A stretch of DNA of 55,511 bases, taken from positions 1-55,511 of IMG/VR virus record IMGVR_UViG_3300031673_016559; one strand, given 5' to 3'. Shown in pieces: positions 51,301 through 55,511 of this stretch. The stretch's first letter is position 1. Each line of letters opens with the position of its first letter. This stretch comes from a virus. Position numbers and translations under genes: made by a program. A model generated the notes under the pieces. That model saw nothing but the letters and a program-made list of their open reading frames with translations. It was not told the DNA's origin and made no database searches.

Positions 51301-52875
51301 TGCGGCCCAGGCCACCTTGTCGGGCACTTCATCCGGCGCAGCGCTCGCGCTTAGAACGTAATCGATGAATTGCGACAGGAACCGAAGGCAATCCAACAGG
51401 TGCTTGGCTTCGCACTCCGCCGTGGCTTCTTCGATGACCCACATCATCTGCTGCTTGCGGTCGATTCTCGGCGTAGCAGGAACGCGCGCAGGTTGACCTT
51501 CCTTGTTTAGACCGTTTATCCATTCTGTCGGCGACTTGTAGTCGACGCCCATTGCGATCGAGGTCAGTAGGCCAGTCGCCGCATCGAAAAAACAAGCCAC
51601 AGTTACAAGCAGATCCGCATAGCGTGCCATTTCCCCGGATATAGAGAGTGGATGGTCGGCTTTCAGGACGTCGACTACGGCGCCTGCTTTCCGCGGGAGG
51701 CGGAGAGATTCAATGCGGAGGCCGTTGTGCTGGACGAACACAGAATCGCTATTGGATCGCCCGCGCAAGTCCGCCAGTCCATTGACCTTGCCGCGCTGAA
51801 GAGTGCGGAGCATACCCCGCGTCATATTCGGCAGATGATTGAGGCGATTATTCCGCCTCGCGTCTTCGTGGCAGTAGTCGTCAAGTGTCGGTGCTGAGGC
51901 TTTCCTGTGCAGCTTGACCCACTTGGACTGCACCTCAGGGATACCACGCTTCGACCAGCCGGGGTATCCCAGGTAATCGCAGAACGCGCATGTCGGGGTG
52001 ACATGCCATTCCAGGCTGCGCCAGATGGACATGCTGGCGATCACCCGCTTGAGATCGTCGCGAAAGAACCGCACAACTGGCGGCGCGTAGAGGTCTGCTT
52101 CCGCGGCATCGATTTGTTTTTCAAACCATGCGGTGCGCTCCTCCAGGGAGGCCGAGGGTGCAGGCATCCCGGTCATCCTATCGCTGTGCCGAACGAGGAC
52201 GCCGGGTGTGGAGCTAACGTAATAGCGATCGGCAAGCGCAATCTCAGGATGCTCCAGCCAGGCGGCAAGAACCATGGAATACAGGCAAACCTCGCCGGCA
52301 TACGCGATGTTGAGTTGCTCGGCAAATTTCAGGTCGGCAACACGCAGTGCAATGCGGGTGTCGCTCGGTTCTATCCTTCTCACCGAGCCGTCAGGTCTGA
52401 TTTCACTTCCGGTGATGGCAGTGTTGTCGGCGGTTCTGCGCATTGCAACGACGAGGTCCGGGCGCAGATCAGTCATGTCCGGATATCCGGCGACATCGAC
52501 GCCGAGCGCCGTCAGGAGGATCGCGCGGTAGCGTTCCTCAACCAGGGTTGGCTCATTGAAAATGCGAGGCAGCGAGAGGCCTCCGCTTATGAGCTCCTCG
52601 AGCTTTCCTTTGAATACTATGTCGCGCGGGAGCTTGCCCGAGGCAGCTTTCGGGACGTCGACGAATTCGCCGGGGTAGAGAGTGGAGAGCTCGGCGAGAA
52701 ACTCCTTCTCGAACTCCATGCCCCGTGCCCGAAATCCAGCCAAGCCGGGGCGCGCAGGGAGCGCCAGCAATGTATCGGAGGAACCGTTGGTTTCGCTGAT
52801 CGAACAGGCAAGCATGCGGTCGCAGCGAGTACGCAAATACTGCGACAGCGCTGCCTTGGGCAGGCGCGTGGTCAT
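48352..52875 (-). CDS. Cas4-like nuclease fused to SF1 (Dna2/UPF1-type) helicase
   Basis: A 1,507-residue protein from ATG 52875 with AGGAG 7 bases upstream. The N-terminal nuclease has D140 in R-P-D-L-V-V and D181-L-K183. E195 stands where a Gln-containing motif is usual. Cysteines C18, C296, C299 and C335 could hold a [4Fe-4S] cluster. About 550 residues without a recognised domain follow. The helicase has G-G-P-G-T-G-K-T (near 1005), F-I-D-E-S-S-Q (near 1173), G-D-P-M-Q-M-P-P and S-R-A-R-A-K (near 1440). Architecture resembles Dna2 or TM0106-type nuclease-helicases. Role unproven; defence is the likeliest given the neighbours. Confidence 0.88.
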   Translation of the reverse strand: MTTRLPKAALSQYLRTRCDRMLACSISETNGSSDTLLALPARPGLAGFRARGMEFEKEFLAELSTLYPGEFVDVPKAASGKLPRDIVFKGKLEELISGGLSLPRIFNEPTLVEERYRAILLTALGVDVAGYPDMTDLRPDLVVAMRRTADNTAITGSEIRPDGSVRRIEPSDTRIALRVADLKFAEQLNIAYAGEVCLYSMVLAAWLEHPEIALADRYYVSSTPGVLVRHSDRMTGMPAPSASLEERTAWFEKQIDAAEADLYAPPVVRFFRDDLKRVIASMSIWRSLEWHVTPTCAFCDYLGYPGWSKRGIPEVQSKWVKLHRKASAPTLDDYCHEDARRNNRLNHLPNMTRGMLRTLQRGKVNGLADLRGRSNSDSVFVQHNGLRIESLRLPRKAGAVVDVLKADHPLSISGEMARYADLLVTVACFFDAATGLLTSIAMGVDYKSPTEWINGLNKEGQPARVPATPRIDRKQQMMWVIEEATAECEAKHLLDCLRFLSQFIDYVLSASAAPDEVPDKVAWAAYSKANARIQVVFWDARQDEAFREAIGRHLHQITHSKDVANALLWLFPPREMEQSDSIATTPAVCHLHDVVTRLVALPTIINDDILSVANHIADFKDGSTPYMWDRVAGVIPKERSLEISQSMPPKNPPMSISQCIDQYRGMLRTIIHGMRQITFSVQRDHSKQLKGDAPRIKDLPPTRFNKVAADSMLWLTHQKVSDGVAELERTRAYTSDPHELEARYQALRVEGLILGANRKAVVDDWRSQGLEHVPAALSDHHLLFRVRNTSRHVKFRNDAGFLALMPEDPLGAGLMNVAGLCRVLGTNTPDPAIYVGWGPNDNYRPVAKLLGARLVHFDRENLRALVAFDFKPFFDKFTVLVQSGVLDLNAPMILMESGSYSDFESLKDVAELIGNPPIAVAAPETNTALVEVKRKPGRDPEKPAATVLWGADKLASAPTDTDLTHFDDFLDNKVLALSEAAEDKIQINSSQREAIHKVIARQLMPVWGGPGTGKTQTLSATIILEILLRLKSRHARQRIYVTGPTYRAVIEVAGRLARILPYLSTEVRDYLQKHVTASFVASASSRDAWEALLNAGPQYCGLNTELYLGKDYYLNGVQSADSNLDALRERLAGDENRVELVFSVTKQSYWIGKGGRANKDDDGIAAVVGLFDRIFIDESSQVSVADSLTTLGLLTTGGRLSLFGDPMQMPPIQSVEPPLGAEHMVGSLHTYLTTRFATVKAEECFLKYNYRSCEPIVRYARMIGYKQEFTSEVPSRALTYVAHGAAPVAWPSGIPWWAVYDRILDPALPCVAVTYDDGTSGQANVFEATLVAGTVLAYRAAEKLRAGGAFSESTFWADSVGIVTPHRAQRSAVVELLRVALAAESVPADMIDDAVDTVERFQGGERDLILVSFGIGDPDLIRSEESFLFQRQRINVAISRARAKAVLFISRDLLFHLPDDKDVVMDSRAIKGFAFQLAHDRDPRIKLDYCGEEREVEIRYALYDKRT

Positions 52876-53193
52876 TAACAACTCCTCGTTCCGAGGTTAA
52901 ACACGCGAGCGTTCCGCCCACGTGTGTACCGGGAAATCCCAGTAATCGTAACTTTACTCCAACCAAAACTTTTCGGGAAGACCCGTGTTTTCCGTCGTAG
53001 CAGTCCTCGACCGGCAGGTCCTGACCGACACCTGCTTGCAGAAGTCGCAACCTACTGATCTTCTGAAAAACGGCAGCTTTTCAAGACTCCGAAAGCGTAC
53101 TCCATACCCACTGCGGCCGCACTACCTGGTGGAGATCGAGCGACCGCTCCCGGCAACAGAGGTCATTGCTCGTTAGCGTTCGACCTTATCGAA
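52876..53193. other. 318-bp intergenic region, no gene supported
   Basis: This lies between the start of the nuclease-helicase gene and the end of the HEPN-type gene. It holds the AGGAG site at 52882-52890 (minus strand). A 63-codon plus-strand frame at 52985 has no ribosome site or recognisable sequence. No good sigma-70 promoter, tRNA or repeat was seen. Confidence 0.6.
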
Positions 53194-54438
53194 TCATGGC
53201 TTAACGTCGCCGATGATCTCTCGAAAGAAATCCTGCCATTTCCCAATCTCGCCGCGTTTCAATGCGTCCAGTATCCGCACCCTGTCTGTCGAAAGCACGG
53301 CGGCTATCACCTGTTCACCGTGTATTTCTGCTCTCGCACATATGCGGCGGCACATCTCCTGATGATCGCCATTTTCGTAGCTAAGGCGTACGAGCCGCTG
53401 GTGCTGCTCCAGTGTCATGACCATAAGCGTGGGCCTCGCGCTTTGAGGAGGAGCGTCAGAGGTCATTTCTATTTTCATGCCTGAGAAGCTCAGATCAAAC
53501 TCGCCATCTGCCTCCACTGGAACAACGGTTTGAATGTGTGCAACGCCCGATAGGGTTCGATGGACATAGGTCGATGGATTGCCGAAGATGACTTTGTCGC
53601 TAAATGTTTCTGGCGGGAATTGGTTGACTAGCGCCTTAAATACAATTTTTCCTAAGACGTCAACGATTTCCTCTCGCGGTTCCGGAAGGTTCTTCTCAAT
53701 CTCCCTCAACGTTCCTCCATGCATGAGCGCGTTCCTTGCCTTTTCCAACATCTCCAAGGTTGCGTCATCGCAGTCCTTGTCTACAGCCTTCATCATCGCG
53801 CGAATGGCTTGTTTTTCGTACGGCTTATGGACCGGATGCGTCTTGCAAGTCTCACAGTACAGGGGCGACCTGCAGTGAGGGCACGCGTCCGGCACTTTCT
53901 CCGATGATTTCTGAGAAATAGCAAGAAGCTCCAGAGCAAACCAGAAGTACTGAAACTGGTCGTCCGGAATCGCAGAGCTAACCCCGATTCGATACCACCG
54001 CATCGCTCGGCGCATTTCAGGCGGCATATCGAATGTCAGCAAGCGGTCTATCGATTTTGTGATTCGCTCATCGAGAAAAGGGGTCGGGTCTTCATGCCCT
54101 ATTGTGTCTCCCCAAATTCGGCAAGAGCGCATCTGCACGCCAGGCGTGCAGTCAACAATTTGCCTAATCCGATGCCGCACAAAGCTGGACCCAGTTGTGA
54201 GCGCAAGCATGTTCAGGCAATCAGCCAGCTTTTCCTCGGCTACGTCCGTAGCCTCATCGAGATTTGGCGCATCAAAGGTGAGGAGCAAGGACAGGAGAAA
54301 GGGCGTCAAAAAGTCCTTGCGCTCTATGTTGCGTATACGCGCCCGAAACAATCCTTTCGGATGTTGAAATTTCAGCCATCGGGCATCTTCGAAAACGGAC
54401 AACTCCGACGAAATCTCAAAGTTGGCTACGCATTGCAT
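53194..54438 (-). CDS. HEPN-type protein with zinc ribbon (putative RNase)
   Basis: A 414-residue protein from ATG 54438 with an AAGGGGG site. A helical region holds F-W-F-A-L-E-L-L-A-I (about 164-175), a zinc ribbon C186-x2-C189...C195-x2-C198, and R235-N-A-L-M-H240, the R-x4-H motif typical of HEPN ribonucleases. The C-terminal part (about 290-414) is beta-rich. Composition is clearly more AT-rich than in the phage genes, pointing to recent transfer. HEPN proteins often cut RNA in abortive-infection systems. No classic antitoxin partner is adjacent, so this remains a candidate. Confidence 0.65.
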   Translation of the reverse strand: MQCVANFEISSELSVFEDARWLKFQHPKGLFRARIRNIERKDFLTPFLLSLLLTFDAPNLDEATDVAEEKLADCLNMLALTTGSSFVRHRIRQIVDCTPGVQMRSCRIWGDTIGHEDPTPFLDERITKSIDRLLTFDMPPEMRRAMRWYRIGVSSAIPDDQFQYFWFALELLAISQKSSEKVPDACPHCRSPLYCETCKTHPVHKPYEKQAIRAMMKAVDKDCDDATLEMLEKARNALMHGGTLREIEKNLPEPREEIVDVLGKIVFKALVNQFPPETFSDKVIFGNPSTYVHRTLSGVAHIQTVVPVEADGEFDLSFSGMKIEMTSDAPPQSARPTLMVMTLEQHQRLVRLSYENGDHQEMCRRICARAEIHGEQVIAAVLSTDRVRILDALKRGEIGKWQDFFREIIGDVKP

Positions 54439-54791
54439 TGGGCCCCCTTGGGCATTCGAACGACAGGGGCACTTTACGCCGGTTCAGAGTCGAGCGGTGC
54501 GAAGAGCTGCGGTAGCGGCGCGCATAGCTTCCTTCAGTCAGCCGCCGTCAAGCGAGGCTCTCGCGAGCGTTAAACCAGTCCGACTTTGATCAGCCAATGG
54601 TGCCTAGTTTTGCCCTGGTCGGCGAGCCATCTAGGTGCAAAACTGTGCACCAATACAGCGTTGGATTGACATGTTCGACGCACCGCGCCATTTGCTCCCA
54701 GCTTGCAGCGAGAGTAACGTTGCATCCGTAGGCCCCGTGTTACTAAGGGGCCAAGTAAGTCATTAGCCAAACTGACTTAGTTGCCGCGTTT
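54439..54791. other. 353-bp divergent control region
   Basis: This separates the HEPN-type gene (minus) and the last hypothetical gene (plus). It contains the two adjacent inverted repeats at 54,731-54,782 and otherwise no recognisable gene, tRNA or strong promoter hexamers. Confidence 0.6.
54731..54782. repeat. Two back-to-back inverted repeats
   Basis: GGCCCC and GGGGCC (54731-54752, 10-base loop) are followed directly by AAGTAAGTCA and TGACTTAGTT (54753-54782, 10-base loop, one mismatch). They end 9 bp before the GTG start at 54792. They could be an operator pair, or an mRNA structure covering the start of the next gene. Confidence 0.65.
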
Positions 54792-55511
54792 GTGTCCGCT
54801 AATACGAGTACGTTCCTCAACCGGTCTAGTCAGGAGCAGCAGGTGGGTTTCCTCAATAATCTTTTCGGACCGTCAACCTTAGTCGAACCATTGCGCCTCG
54901 ACATTCTGATGGACTACTCAATCCGTTTTGGCGAGGGAACTGCCGCAATTCAGTGGATATCTCCTGGCACGGACAGCACGCCAATTCGAGAGACATTGGT
55001 CGCGCTGCTCTATGGGCGCATTCTTTGCATCCATAAAGAGACTCGGGAGGAACTTTTTAATCGCGTTGGTGCATTGGCAATTCAGAGCGTGCGAAGCGAG
55101 GGTGCAACCGACTTTGAGTTGGAGCCGTGGACTTTGCACGTCGGAATGGGCGGTGGTGATCACCAATTGTGGCCATGGCAGATCGTGTCGCCGTCGCAGG
55201 TCCCCGACGCCAAGACGTATTCAGCCTTCTTGAGATTGAACAAACCAAGTTCGGTCGCGCCCTCGGGCCGCTCTATCCGACTGGAAATGAAAATGGGGCT
55301 GGAGAAGATTTTGGCGCCGTCATCCGCGCTAATTGCTATTGCAGCGTTCTCCCGGAACAGCGACAGAGAAGCTCGATACCTCTTGGCGCTTAGACTCTGG
55401 CAGATGAATGTCCATTGGGGCGCTGCCGCAAAGATAACGGCTGGCAGCGAGGCGGTAGCATACGCGGCAGCGGATGCCGCAATTCGTTCAGGACAGCTTC
55501 GCATCCCGTAG
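54792..55511 (+). CDS. Hypothetical protein
   Basis: A 239-residue protein from GTG 54792 without a clear ribosome site; an internal ATG at 54909 is an alternative. The sequence has L-R-L-D-I-L-M-D-Y-S-I-R-F-G, then L-E-P-W-T-L-H-V-G-M-G-G-G-D-H and a helical end with A-L-R-L-W-Q-M-N-V. The last codon coincides with the end of the window, and the gene is complete. No family was recognised. Composition resembles that of the HEPN-type gene, so both may belong to the same island. Confidence 0.6.
   Translation: MSANTSTFLNRSSQEQQVGFLNNLFGPSTLVEPLRLDILMDYSIRFGEGTAAIQWISPGTDSTPIRETLVALLYGRILCIHKETREELFNRVGALAIQSVRSEGATDFELEPWTLHVGMGGGDHQLWPWQIVSPSQVPDAKTYSAFLRLNKPSSVAPSGRSIRLEMKMGLEKILAPSSALIAIAAFSRNSDREARYLLALRLWQMNVHWGAAAKITAGSEAVAYAAADAAIRSGQLRIP

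Noticed and set aside
52985-53176. Small plus-strand open frame of 63 codons
   Set aside because: No ribosome site, no recognisable sequence and no coupling to neighbours; probably chance.

Overview
The window is GC-rich and reads as a nearly complete temperate siphovirus-type prophage (about positions 85 to 47,140) followed by an accessory island (about 47,140 to 55,511). Protein families (P27/HK97-type packaging and head genes, gene-transfer-agent-like tail-tip genes, and a serine recombinase with a DUF2924-type partner) point to a proteobacterium, most likely a betaproteobacterium. That placement is an inference from gene content and not from a marker gene. No tRNA, rRNA, CRISPR array or insertion sequence was seen.

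Late genes, minus strand, 28,826 down to 85. In transcription order they are: small and large terminase; a prohead protease fused to the major capsid protein; portal; a collagen-like protein; the head-tail connector. Next come three non-structural genes (MptE/DUF115-like, GT9-like glycosyltransferase and TylF-like methyltransferase). Then follow head closure, a gp10-like protein, tail completion, major tail protein, a tail assembly chaperone with a clear -1 slippery site, tape measure, and the DUF2460 / DUF2163 / NlpC-P60 / tail-tip series. Two repetitive fibre-like proteins come after these, one collagen-like and one with four glycine-rich repeats of about 270 residues. A lysis cluster ends the block: a coiled-coil membrane protein, small ORFs, holin, lytic transglycosylase and overlapping i-spanin/o-spanin. 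Terminator-like hairpins subdivide the block. Upstream of the terminase lie an HNH endonuclease and a ParB-N/DNA methyltransferase gene.

Middle and early region, 30,686 to 39,126. Three small plus-strand genes, one DUF3489-like, stand apart. The minus-strand replication and recombination operon (39,126 down to 31,961) carries, in transcription order, a helix-turn-helix protein, a hypothetical protein, a RecA-like ATPase, an ssDNA-binding-like protein, a DUF6511-like protein, a Cas4-like nuclease, an AlpA-like regulator, a primase-helicase, a RuvC-like resolvase, a small ORF and a DUF6362-like protein. Four-base start/stop overlaps show tight translational coupling.

Switch and integration region, 39,299 to 47,137. 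An XRE repressor and an ImmA/IrrE peptidase (plus strand) face two uncharacterised genes (minus strand) that have a near-consensus promoter. Beyond them lie a PD-(D/E)XK nuclease-like gene, a secreted thermonuclease, and the DUF2924 / serine recombinase / accessory-HTH cassette.

Accessory island, 47,249 to 55,511. A probably leaderless DNA methyltransferase is convergent with, and overlaps by 19 bp, a 1,507-residue Cas4-like nuclease-SF1 helicase fusion. Next to it are a zinc-ribbon protein with a HEPN-type RxxxxH motif and a hypothetical protein preceded by two adjacent inverted repeats. This looks like a defence island. The methyltransferase plus nuclease-helicase pair, and the two unknown genes controlled by XRE/ImmA, are the best candidates for undescribed systems.
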